This document shows, piece by piece, positions 1-8,280 of a stretch of 64,000 nt of DNA (the first letter of the stretch is position 1; every line of letters starts with the position of its first letter). Under the pieces are notes generated by a model. It ran no database searches and was not told the origin of the DNA. It saw only the letters and a list, made by a program, of their open reading frames with translations. The translations under genes and the position numbers were made by a program. This stretch comes from Pedobacter lusitanus (lineage in GTDB: Bacteria; Bacteroidota; Bacteroidia; Sphingobacteriales; Sphingobacteriaceae). The stretch spans positions 2,108,001 to 2,172,000 of the forward strand of contig NZ_CP157278.1 of NCBI RefSeq assembly GCF_040026395.1. The letters are read 5' to 3'.

Positions 1-3000
1 GCATCCGGATGGCGCTCAACCTGCTGTCCGAATAAATCTATTATACTTAAAGAATCCTGTAAGGATTGGAAAGGTGGATTAAACTCCATAAGTAACCGTT
101 GCTGTTCCTGTTCCGGAAGCACCTGGTAACTTAATAAAGGAAGATTGGGGTCCTGAATAACTGAATCAGTTAATTTAAGAAAATGACTGCCTAACCTTTT
201 AATCTGTTCCTGGTCAAACAAATCGGTACTATACCTGATGTTTAAAACCAGGGAACTCCTGGTCTGAATAAATTCAAACTGCAAGTCAATAAATGCAGTA
301 TCAATCTGAACAGGGTAAAATTCTGATTCAACAGCGTTGTCTAAATTTTTGAAATCAAAGTCAAAATCAAAATTCTGCAGCAGTACAAGGACGTTAAACA
401 GCTCATTACGTGCAACCTGGGTATAGTCTGTTTTTTCTTCTACCAACTGATCAAAAGAATACTCCTGATGCTCATAGGCCTTCAGTACTTTACTTTTCAC
501 CCTTCTCAGCAATCTCCCGAAAGTATCTTTTTTATCGAAACGGGTTCTTAATAATAAAGTATTCAGGTAACAGCCAATCTGTGATTCCAGTCCTTTCTGA
601 TTTCTGCCTGCCAGATCTGTTCCAAACGTGATATCAGTTTCTCCTGAATATTTGTAGAACAGTGTATTCAAAAGTGCTATCAAAGTCATGAACAGTGTCG
701 ATTCATGTGCTGCACTTAATGTCTTCAGACTTTCAGTTATCCGGTCCGGCAGCTCAAAACTTATTATATTTCCACCGGATGTACTTTTCTGTGCCCCGGC
801 AACTGCAAAAGGCAGCTGAGTAAGCGAATGACCGTTACCGAAATCAAATTCCTTTTCCCAGTATTCCTTATGTGATAAATAAGACTCTCCTTTTTCTGCA
901 GATTTCTTCCAGACTACATAATCTTTATACTGAAAAGGCAATGCCGGTAAAAGTATATCATTGCCACTTGAAAGACTGCCGTAGATCAGAGAAATTTCAT
1001 CCACAATTACGCCCAGTGACCACCCATCTGCAATGATATGATGGATATTAAATAATAATACAAACTCTGATGCCGGATTTTCCAATAAGATCACCTTCCA
1101 TAAAGGTCCCTTTTCCAGATCAAAAGCTGTGTTAGCGTAATAATTTGTTATTTCATTTATTTTTTGATCAGCCGTTTTACTGGTGACAGCTTCAGCCTGA
1201 AAAATCTGTTCAATATATACTTCAGGGTTGATTTTTTGTTTTAATTCTCCCGCTGCAGTGACAAAAGTAGTTCTGAGTATTTCATGCCGTTCACAAAGTA
1301 TTGCAACAGCTTGTTTAAGTAGCTCAACTTTCAGATTTCCCTGTAGTTTGTAGCAAAGAGAGATGTTGTAGGCACTGGAGTTATTTTCCAGCTGACTTAA
1401 AAACCAAAACCGTTTCTGGATATCAGATGCCTCATAAAGTTCCTGTTCTGGAATAGCAATAACAGATGCAGAAACAGCAGTAGATTGTTTGCTTATAAAA
1501 TCACCCAGCGCATCTATAGAGGGCCATTCAAAAATGCTGTTTAAAGCAATTTGGGTACTAAAAGTCTCATTAATAACTGAAGCAAACTGAATGGCCTGTA
1601 AGCTGCTTAATCCGCTATTAAAAAAGTTATCCGAAAGAGAAGCTTTCTGATGGAAAAGCCTCTCCCATATATTCGTCAGGGTCTCTTTCAGGTCTGCATG
1701 AGCCGAATACAAAGAGGAGTTTTGCTGCATTTGCAGTTCCTCCATTTCCTTTAGGCTCTCCTTAAATTTTCCTTTTTTATAATCATCAGTTAATTTGAAA
1801 TGCTGGATCTTCCCGCTGGTTGTTTTCGGAACCTTTTTAACTGGAATTACCATACTGGCTATCACTCCCAATCTCGTTGAAATCAACTCCTTTACTTTGG
1901 TTGCCAGTGGTAAAAAAGATGCAGCAGTTCCTTTATGAAGAATAAAGACAATCAGCTCTTCCGTAAAATCATAATTATTTTTTACGCCACATGCGACTAC
2001 TTTGCCCAGCCCCAGTTCCCCGATTTCATAAGTGACCCTTTCAATATCATGAGGATAATAATTCTGACCATTGATAATGATAATATTTTTAAGCCTTCCG
2101 GTAATAATCAGTTTCCCGTTATTCAAAAAGCCCAGGTCACCTGTTCTTACCCATCCGTCTGCAGTAAACAAAGCCTTAGTTGCAGCCTCGTTATTATAAT
2201 ATCCCTGTGTTACATTATTTCCTGTGATCTGGATATGTCCTATATGGTTGTCTTCAACAGACCTGTCTTCATCATCTGTAATCCTGATATAACAGTTATC
2301 CAGCTCATATCCCACCTCTACAAAATTTACCCTGTCTGCAGTATCACTGGTAAATCTTATTTTGTTACCTACATTAATAAAGTCCCGGTGCAGATCATAA
2401 GAACGTAATTCCTGTCCCACTACCGGCAAAGCGACGGCTACAGATGCCTCTGCCAGACCATAACCCGGAAATATAGCATATGGGCTTAAACCATATATTT
2501 CTAATGTATTTAGAAAATCATAACACAGCGTGGTTGAAATAGCTTCAGCCCCGTTATATATTATTTTTACAGCAGACAGATCCCAGGTTTTAGCTTCGGC
2601 AGATTCCAGCGCCGATAAGAAATACTGATAACCAAAATTCGGAGAATATAATAATGTGGCTTTATGTTCTGATGCCTTCTCCATCCATAACAGCGGTCTT
2701 CTGATAAATAAAGGAGTTGGAATGATATATTGATTAATATTAGAAACCAGCCCGGTAAGATGGAAACAGATCAGTCCCATATCATGGGTAAGTGGCATCC
2801 AGCTTAACATGGAATCCTTGTTACTGATATCCGATCTTGCAGCAATATCTGTAGTATTGGCAACCAGATTTCCATGAGTCAGTATAACGCCTTTGGGTTC
2901 TCCGGTAGAACCTGAAGAATATTGGATATAAGCAATATCACTTTCGCTGATTTCAGCTGGTTTCCCCTGACTGAACTCTTGCTTAATGATTTCAATAGCA

Positions 3001-3437
3001 ATTGTTTTTTCGGCTATCCGCTGATTTTCCTGTTCATATCCATTTTCCTCAGCAAACTTTTCAAGCCTTTTAGCATGTATATCTTCGCAAATTAAATATG
3101 GGTTATTTAGTTTTTCCCATACTTTGATAATTTTCAGCTTATGTTCATCCTGACTTCCCACAGATAATGGGATAGGGATAATTTTCCCGAGCAAACATGC
3201 CCAGAATAACAGAAGAAAATCTCCGTTATCTTCAATTTGAATAACTACTTCATCTTCTTCCTTAATTCCTGCTTCCTGTAAATTATGTAGAATAAAAAGA
3301 GCTTTCTCATATAGTTCGGCATAAGGCAAATAAGATTCATTGCTACTATCTTTTATTAAGCAAATAAAGGAAGTATTAATTTCTTTTGCCTTTAATAAAT
3401 AGGATACCAGGTCTGCTGGGGAAACGGAATTACTCAT
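1..3437 (-). CDS. Nonribosomal peptide synthetase, fatty-acyl-AMP-ligase loading module (partial, runs off left edge)
   Basis: The frame is open from an ATG at 3437 to the window edge (about 1145 residues). An N-terminal adenylating domain (about 1-590) has the P-loop-like YSSGSTGEPKG at residues 173-183 and GYGLAEASVAVA at 325-336, wording typical of fatty-acyl-AMP ligases rather than amino-acid A domains. A carrier domain follows, with FFNSGLSSLQ and the predicted phosphopantetheine serine at S612. A condensation domain comes next, with HHIIADG at 799-805. A further adenylation domain seems to start at about residue 1120. This order suggests activation of a fatty acid, loading on the carrier and N-acylation of the first amino acid of a lipopeptide. 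The product is unknown. It is the last visible gene of a minus-strand operon headed by a UpxY-type antiterminator, 72 bp after the subtilase. Confidence 0.88.
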   Translation of the reverse strand, partial: MSNSVSPADLVSYLLKAKEINTSFICLIKDSSNESYLPYAELYEKALFILHNLQEAGIKEEDEVVIQIEDNGDFLLLFWACLLGKIIPIPLSVGSQDEHKLKIIKVWEKLNNPYLICEDIHAKRLEKFAEENGYEQENQRIAEKTIAIEIIKQEFSQGKPAEISESDIAYIQYSSGSTGEPKGVILTHGNLVANTTDIAARSDISNKDSMLSWMPLTHDMGLICFHLTGLVSNINQYIIPTPLFIRRPLLWMEKASEHKATLLYSPNFGYQYFLSALESAEAKTWDLSAVKIIYNGAEAISTTLCYDFLNTLEIYGLSPYAIFPGYGLAEASVAVALPVVGQELRSYDLHRDFINVGNKIRFTSDTADRVNFVEVGYELDNCYIRITDDEDRSVEDNHIGHIQITGNNVTQGYYNNEAATKALFTADGWVRTGDLGFLNNGKLIITGRLKNIIIINGQNYYPHDIERVTYEIGELGLGKVVACGVKNNYDFTEELIVFILHKGTAASFLPLATKVKELISTRLGVIASMVIPVKKVPKTTSGKIQHFKLTDDYKKGKFKESLKEMEELQMQQNSSLYSAHADLKETLTNIWERLFHQKASLSDNFFNSGLSSLQAIQFASVINETFSTQIALNSIFEWPSIDALGDFISKQSTAVSASVIAIPEQELYEASDIQKRFWFLSQLENNSSAYNISLCYKLQGNLKVELLKQAVAILCERHEILRTTFVTAAGELKQKINPEVYIEQIFQAEAVTSKTADQKINEITNYYANTAFDLEKGPLWKVILLENPASEFVLLFNIHHIIADGWSLGVIVDEISLIYGSLSSGNDILLPALPFQYKDYVVWKKSAEKGESYLSHKEYWEKEFDFGNGHSLTQLPFAVAGAQKSTSGGNIISFELPDRITESLKTLSAAHESTLFMTLIALLNTLFYKYSGETDITFGTDLAGRNQKGLESQIGCYLNTLLLRTRFDKKDTFGRLLRRVKSKVLKAYEHQEYSFDQLVEEKTDYTQVARNELFNVLVLLQNFDFDFDFKNLDNAVESEFYPVQIDTAFIDLQFEFIQTRSSLVLNIRYSTDLFDQEQIKRLGSHFLKLTDSVIQDPNLPLLSYQVLPEQEQQRLLMEFNPPFQSLQDSLSIIDLFGQQVERHPD

Positions 3438-3509
3438 ATTACTATTGGAAATTTTAAGATTCGATAAATTTCAGATGTATGGGCCTGTGAAAATCGCTTA
3501 AGGACTAAG

Positions 3510-5042
3510 CTACTCCCAGTAAATTTCTGCAACTCTATTATTAAGAATTACTGTTGAGCGTTTTACGCCAGATTCTTTTTGAATAACAAACTGATTGTCT
3601 TCCGGGAAAACAATAGTCTGACTAATCACTGTTCTTTCGTTTTCTTTATGAAAAACCACAGCTATTTTTGATTTGTATTTTTTAGCGGCAAATAATACTT
3701 TACTATCTTTTACCCTCATCTCTTCCACATTATTCCAGTCAGATTTAGTCAGATTAACCAGCTGCATCATCCTTTCGGCATCAGGTACACCACTGCCTAA
3801 ATAATTATTACTATAGGGATACAGATTTCCGGATTTCTGTAATAACTGACTTATATCTGAACTGGTCAGGCGGGGATTTTTTTCCAGAAGACAGGCGACC
3901 AGTCCTGTGATAACCGGTGCTGAGAAAGATGTTCCGTTATTAGAATAACAAGAAATATCCGGTTTTATATAGCTTAAAAAAGGAGGTCCTATTCCACTGA
4001 AAATTGCCTTTTGACCATGTTTATCAGTTGATCCTACTGCTATTGCACCCGTTGCATCAGCAGGAGTTGAAATATATTTCCAGTTTCTGTTTCCTCCTTC
4101 ATTTCCTGCCGCAATCACGATGATCATTCCCTTTTCTCTGACAGCTATACTTACAGCTTTTGCAATTGAACTGGTCACTCCATTCATATTTTCCGGCCTG
4201 TAGTTTTCAAGAGGATTGTCATATTCAGCAGAATACGCCAGTGAAGTATTGACTAATCTTACCCCCAGACTATCCATCCATTCTAAAGCTGAAACCAGAT
4301 AGTCTTCCTCTTTTCGAAATTCCTTCCGGGAGTCATCTGTTCTGGCTAAATAAAATGAGGCATCAGTTGCTAAACCATATTTTTTTCGTTTGTCTTTGTC
4401 AGATCCGGCTATAAATTGCCAGACCAGCGTACCATGCGTATCATTAGGACCAGTTCCTCTGTCAAAAAAATTATCACGATCAGCAGGTTCTATGAAGTCC
4501 TTTGTTCCTAATACCCGTTTATCATTAAAAACAGCTTGTAAAGACGCGTTCTGTTTTGATTTCCAGAAGTGCCCGTCAATAACGCCGATCACTACGTTTT
4601 TACCCGTAAGATTTTCTTTTGCTATAGCCTTACTGTTGATCTGCTCCAATACAAAATTATCAGTCTCAGTTTCATTATCAGAAGAAGCAAGAACTGAATT
4701 GCTCTTAATTAACCTGATATCCTTAACAAAGCCTGTTTCTCTGAGTAACCGGATTTCATCCTGATTAAGGTAAGCTGAAACAGCATTCAGCCATTTAGAT
4801 CTGCAAACTACTTTAATATGACTGGCTGACAGAAAATTCAAATAGTTACGATCAAGAGGCCGGTCTGAAGACTGATTTAACTCCAATCCCAGAAGGTTTC
4901 TGTTCCATATCGCTTGCTCAGAAACATTCACACCTGTTACCTTTCCAACTTCTTTATCCGAGAAAAAAATCCAGTATTTATCTTTAGCATACCCGCTCTG
5001 AAAAATCAGCAGAATGGCGGCAATCAGTAAAGTTCTTTTCAT
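3510..5042 (-). CDS. Exported subtilisin-like serine protease (S8 family)
   Basis: 510 residues with a signal peptide (about 1-19, ending GYA). The catalytic triad of the S8 family is visible: D156 in GVIDGHF, H203 in NDTHGT and S372 in GTSFSAP. The oxyanion Asn is N314 in AAGNEGG. Residues 20-145 form a propeptide-like region. About 90 residues after the catalytic domain resemble the C-terminal beta-rich tail seen in Bacteroidota secreted subtilases. It sits 28 bp after the lyase/esterase fusion and 72 bp before the NRPS on the same strand, so co-transcription is likely. It may process or resist the product, or simply act outside the cell; the sequence does not decide. Confidence 0.9.
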   Translation of the reverse strand: MKRTLLIAAILLIFQSGYAKDKYWIFFSDKEVGKVTGVNVSEQAIWNRNLLGLELNQSSDRPLDRNYLNFLSASHIKVVCRSKWLNAVSAYLNQDEIRLLRETGFVKDIRLIKSNSVLASSDNETETDNFVLEQINSKAIAKENLTGKNVVIGVIDGHFWKSKQNASLQAVFNDKRVLGTKDFIEPADRDNFFDRGTGPNDTHGTLVWQFIAGSDKDKRKKYGLATDASFYLARTDDSRKEFRKEEDYLVSALEWMDSLGVRLVNTSLAYSAEYDNPLENYRPENMNGVTSSIAKAVSIAVREKGMIIVIAAGNEGGNRNWKYISTPADATGAIAVGSTDKHGQKAIFSGIGPPFLSYIKPDISCYSNNGTSFSAPVITGLVACLLEKNPRLTSSDISQLLQKSGNLYPYSNNYLGSGVPDAERMMQLVNLTKSDWNNVEEMRVKDSKVLFAAKKYKSKIAVVFHKENERTVISQTIVFPEDNQFVIQKESGVKRSTVILNNRVAEIYWE

Positions 5043-5070
5043 AGTTTCTGAAAAAAATAATTGTCAGGGA

Positions 5071-6777
5071 TCAATTCTTTTTGAACATCTCTCCTAAAAA
5101 TTTCGGGTCAGTACACAGATATAGCCAGCTCATATGCGTTGTTTCATATTCAAAATACTTGACTTTAGCATTTGCGAATCGCAAATTCTGAGCAACCAGT
5201 CTCATGTACTCCACAGGAATATCCGGATCATATTTTCCAGCTGAAATATAAAATGATGCGTTTTTCACTACTTTATATTGTTTTTCAGTCAGAGGAAAAA
5301 GGTAGGACATCACAATTGCATTATTAAAAAGCTTCGGATATCTTAATAATACATCCAGTACAGCATGTCCGCCTGTAGATACACCAGCTACATACATTTT
5401 TTTGTTATCTATGGAATATTCCTTTTTCAACTTATTGACCACCTCAATTGACATCTGAAGTGAAGGCTGAGGAGGAGAATTTATATTTCCTTCATTACCG
5501 GTCCATTCATCAGTCATCTTAACTAAATGCGGAACCAGTACGAAACAAGGATATTGATCAGCGATCTCCTCTTTAGTAAATGTTTGTACAAAATGTACCA
5601 GAGGATTATTATTAACGCCTCTTTCTCCTATCCCATGAAAGAATAAAACTAAAGGATATTTCTTCTTAGGATCATAATTACGGGGCTTTAGCAACTGGTA
5701 GTATAAAGTATCCTTTCCATTTTTTATATATACCTCTTTGAGGAAAAGCTTCGATACAGATTCCTGTATCTTTTTTGAATAAAAGCCATTTGGAACTACT
5801 AAATTCTGTAAAGCAATATCTCCCAGAACATTACCCCTGGATATTCCATTTTTGGTCTCTAAATTAATTTTATAGATTGCCGGTTTTCCACAGGCAGCAA
5901 AGTTGTCTAATACTTCAATTTTATTCTCCTTATTTGACATCTCCCCTTCCTTCATTAAAATTGCGGATTGATTGGAATACTGAAATTTAACAGTATCCTT
6001 AGTGAAAACATCCCCGTCATTTGTCATAATGTTCGGCATGGCAAAATCATCCGTAATAGCATCATTTATCCTGCAATTGGCAATCAATGCGTTATTCTTA
6101 CTATATATAGCAATATTATTATTGTATATATTAGGGAATCTCACCCAGGCCTGTGTTCCATCAACATTACAATAAGGGCTATAACAATTTGCTGCATTAT
6201 TTGATCTTACTCCAAAAACAATAACGTTATTGTGACTTACGTTTGCAAAATCAAGTCTGGCTCTGTTGACATCAATGTTCACAACCCCAAAATTCTCCCG
6301 TTCTACCTTACCGGCATGTATCGTTTTAAACGCTGTATTATCAGGAGTTCCTTTACCCGTAAATGAAGGTAAATATTGTGGAAATAAGAATTGGGTAGGC
6401 GGTTTATAATCCTCATTGATCCCATTTTTACTGGTTTCAGGATCTGCACCTCTAAGTATTACCCCACTAAATAACTCAACATCAGCGTTCAGATAATACT
6501 TTCCTTTAGGAAAAAACAAAACCCCGCCACCATTATCTGAAATATCTTTCATTGTTTTAGATAGAGTTAGAGAATCCACTCTCCCTTTTTCATCAATTAA
6601 TCCTGGAATTTTAACCGCATTAACAGTGTTTTTCCATGGTAAGTTATCTGTCCAGTGATTTACAGAATTATACTTCGTGAAATAGGGATTATTAACGGGA
6701 ATCTGAGCTATTGCTGCTGTCTTAATCAAAAACAGCAAGGCAACAGCTACAATTTGTTTCAAAATCTTAGCATTCAT
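5071..6777 (-). CDS. Exported pectate-lyase-like beta-helix / alpha-beta hydrolase (esterase) fusion
   Basis: 568 residues with a signal peptide (about 1-24). Residues about 40-325 carry the start of a pectate-lyase-superfamily right-handed beta-helix (NGGGVLFFPKGKYYLN, then GVILRGADP) with Asn-rich rungs. Residues about 345-568 form an alpha/beta hydrolase of the PHB-depolymerase/dienelactone-hydrolase kind: LFFHGIGERG for the oxyanion loop, GVSTGG with nucleophile S467, an acidic candidate at D517 or D519, and H548. The fusion suggests binding or cleavage of an acidic polysaccharide together with de-esterification. It lies inside the NRPS operon, where such an enzyme is not usual. Domain families are clear; the substrate is not. 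Confidence 0.8.
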   Translation of the reverse strand: MNAKILKQIVAVALLFLIKTAAIAQIPVNNPYFTKYNSVNHWTDNLPWKNTVNAVKIPGLIDEKGRVDSLTLSKTMKDISDNGGGVLFFPKGKYYLNADVELFSGVILRGADPETSKNGINEDYKPPTQFLFPQYLPSFTGKGTPDNTAFKTIHAGKVERENFGVVNIDVNRARLDFANVSHNNVIVFGVRSNNAANCYSPYCNVDGTQAWVRFPNIYNNNIAIYSKNNALIANCRINDAITDDFAMPNIMTNDGDVFTKDTVKFQYSNQSAILMKEGEMSNKENKIEVLDNFAACGKPAIYKINLETKNGISRGNVLGDIALQNLVVPNGFYSKKIQESVSKLFLKEVYIKNGKDTLYYQLLKPRNYDPKKKYPLVLFFHGIGERGVNNNPLVHFVQTFTKEEIADQYPCFVLVPHLVKMTDEWTGNEGNINSPPQPSLQMSIEVVNKLKKEYSIDNKKMYVAGVSTGGHAVLDVLLRYPKLFNNAIVMSYLFPLTEKQYKVVKNASFYISAGKYDPDIPVEYMRLVAQNLRFANAKVKYFEYETTHMSWLYLCTDPKFLGEMFKKN

Positions 6778-6935
6778 TTTGGTTTATTTAGGTTTTAAAG
6801 AATTCAATACCAGCCTGTGTTCATCGGTTTAATGGTATCATTCCTTGTGAGAAATTAATTCTGCTAAAGAGGATATACCGAAAAAGAGGAACCGGTAATC
6901 AGGATATAAGCCAGGAAGCTGTATATCAGATATAT

Positions 6936-7436
6936 TTATCCATATATCTTTTCAACGTGCGATTCACAAATTTCGATAGAAATAGATTGTGAAATAGAGC
7001 TAAGCCGGACTACCAGCCTCATTTTCCCTTTTTTCTCAGTTAAAAATCCCTCAAATCCCATTAAAGGGCCTTTGACTATGACCACCCGCTCACCTTTACA
7101 CAAGGATGATGATCCATATATCTCTACTTCCTGTTCGCAAATCAGGTCCTTTATAGCCCTGACCTGGTTCTCCGGAACTGAGCATGGAACTCCACCATGA
7201 GATAAAAATTTAATAACTCCGCGCTGGCTCAAAACTTTCCATCTTTCTTGCTGAGTTATTTTAACAAACAGATAATTGGGAAACAGGGGTACTTCGACGA
7301 CTTTTTTTCTGTCACTCCACTGCCTGGTCACCTTTTGCAGTGGTAGAAAAGCATCAATATCAAGCTCTAGCAATCGTCCATAAATTTTTTTCTCGGTTTT
7401 AGGAGAAGTATAGGCAACCAGCCATTGATTTTGCAT
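6936..7436 (-). CDS. UpxY-family NusG-like transcription antiterminator
   Basis: 166 residues. An N-terminal NusG (NGN) domain is seen in QWLVAYTSPKTEKK at 3-16, with the aromatic/hydrophobic stretch PLFPNYLFVKI typical of NusG, RfaH and UpxY proteins. A C-terminal KOW-like segment contains GERVVIVKGPLMGFEG. UpxY proteins are specialised NusG paralogues that act on one long operon, best known from Bacteroides capsule loci. Here it is the first gene of a minus-strand operon with a lyase/esterase, a subtilase and an NRPS, so its likely target is this biosynthetic operon. The 5' leader has a mini-ORF and a 9-bp hairpin that may be its loading signal. Confidence 0.9.
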   Translation of the reverse strand: MQNQWLVAYTSPKTEKKIYGRLLELDIDAFLPLQKVTRQWSDRKKVVEVPLFPNYLFVKITQQERWKVLSQRGVIKFLSHGGVPCSVPENQVRAIKDLICEQEVEIYGSSSLCKGERVVIVKGPLMGFEGFLTEKKGKMRLVVRLSSISQSISIEICESHVEKIYG

Positions 7437-7489
7437 AAAAAGTAATTAATAATTTTTTAGAATGATTTAAAAGAGAAACTATGCTTAAC

Positions 7490-7511
7490 GCAGGTAAATT
7501 GATTTACCTGC
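7490..7511 (-). promoter_or_regulatory. Perfect hairpin in the antiterminator leader (candidate recruitment element)
   Basis: GCAGGTAAA at 7490-7498 and TTTACCTGC at 7503-7511 form a 9-bp stem with a 4-nt loop. It lies 53 bp upstream of the antiterminator start codon. No T-run follows on either strand, so it is not an intrinsic terminator. Specialised NusG paralogues are recruited by hairpins or ops-like elements in the leader of the operon they control, which is why I regard this as a candidate site. Direct proof is absent. Confidence 0.5.
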
Positions 7512-7558
7512 TAAAAACCAAAAAAATAATATCTTATTATATGTACCCGAACCGGCAT
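7511..7558 (-). CDS. Putative 15-residue leader peptide upstream of the antiterminator
   Basis: An ATG at 7558 opens MPVRVHIIRYYFFGF and stops at TAG (7513-7511). The purine-rich run AGGAGGAAGAAGG lies directly before the ATG, unusual in a phylum that mostly lacks Shine-Dalgarno sites. The last base of the stop codon is the first base of the 9-bp hairpin at 7490-7511, so a ribosome ending here would cover or melt the stem. It could couple translation to antiterminator loading. Short ORFs arise by chance, so confidence is limited. Confidence 0.3.
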   Translation of the reverse strand: MPVRVHIIRYYFFGF

Positions 7559-8280
7559 CCTTCTTCCTCCTGGATATTTTTAGCACCCAAATCCCCCCTC
7601 CTGCCTTAATTCGCAGAACTACGTGATGATCTTATTTAACAGGCGAACTTATACTGAAGTATGCCCTAATCCGAAAAGTTATTTATTGTACGGCAAGCTA
7701 CATTTTGCAGCTGCAAAGAATTTGTTTTTATCACATTATCCGTTGAAAGGATAATCGTATTCAGACAGTGAGATGTTAGTAAAATCATGGGTCTTTTAAA
7801 GAAATTTGAACGATACCTATGGGGCTAAGCCAATTTAAAATTTATGATAAAATGTGGTTTACGTAATGATTTTTTAAAAGGAATAGGAGCGGCTACAAAA
7901 TAGCTTCGCTGTTTTAACTTACAGCAAGCAGTTAAATATGAGTTAAAAATTATGCGTTTGTATTACTTAAACCAAATCTAATAAAATTTATTTATAATAT
8001 ACACAGTGAAATTAAGGAAAACATATATATAATTTAATAAAAACGTATAAAAAGCGCATTGAAACGAATTTTAAAAGGTATAAATCTGATTATCAATTTA
8101 TTAATCAACAACTGTTTAAAAAAAATCACTTCTATCCTTATTATATTGCCTGCTCAAAGCAGTGTGTTTTGAGCAGGCAACAACAATTTAGATTCAGTAT
8201 AAATTTAAACATGCAACATTTAGCTGTGCCCGCTGTCTTTTTATCATCCCATTAAAACATTTACTATAAAAAATCGTACA
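7559..8280. other. Long divergent intergenic region between the NRPS operon and a serine hydrolase
   Basis: About 720 bp, AT-rich toward its right half, without a convincing gene longer than 30 codons. It must hold the promoter of the minus-strand NRPS operon and that of the serine hydrolase on plus. A -7-like TAGATTTG (minus) lies at 7973-7980 but has no -33 TTTG at the expected spacing, so I do not call it. The one strong structure is the 13-bp inverted repeat at 8146-8180. Confidence 0.5.
8146..8180. repeat. 13-bp perfect inverted repeat in a divergent promoter region
   Basis: TTGCCTGCTCAAA (8146-8158) and TTTGAGCAGGCAA (8168-8180) are exact reverse complements separated by 9 nt. No T-run flanks it on either strand. 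It lies about 100 bp upstream of the serine hydrolase gene and about 710 bp from the antiterminator gene. It may be an operator for a dimeric regulator or a leader hairpin. Confidence 0.6.

Noticed and set aside
1935..2408. 157-residue plus-strand ORF opposite the NRPS gene
   Set aside because: The minus frame has continuous adenylation-domain sequence here; the plus ORF is a shadow with no family features.
7973..7980. TAGATTTG as the promoter of the NRPS operon
   Set aside because: No TTG or TTTG at 18-21 bp, and it lies over 500 bp from the gene; TAnnTTTG octamers are common in AT-rich DNA.
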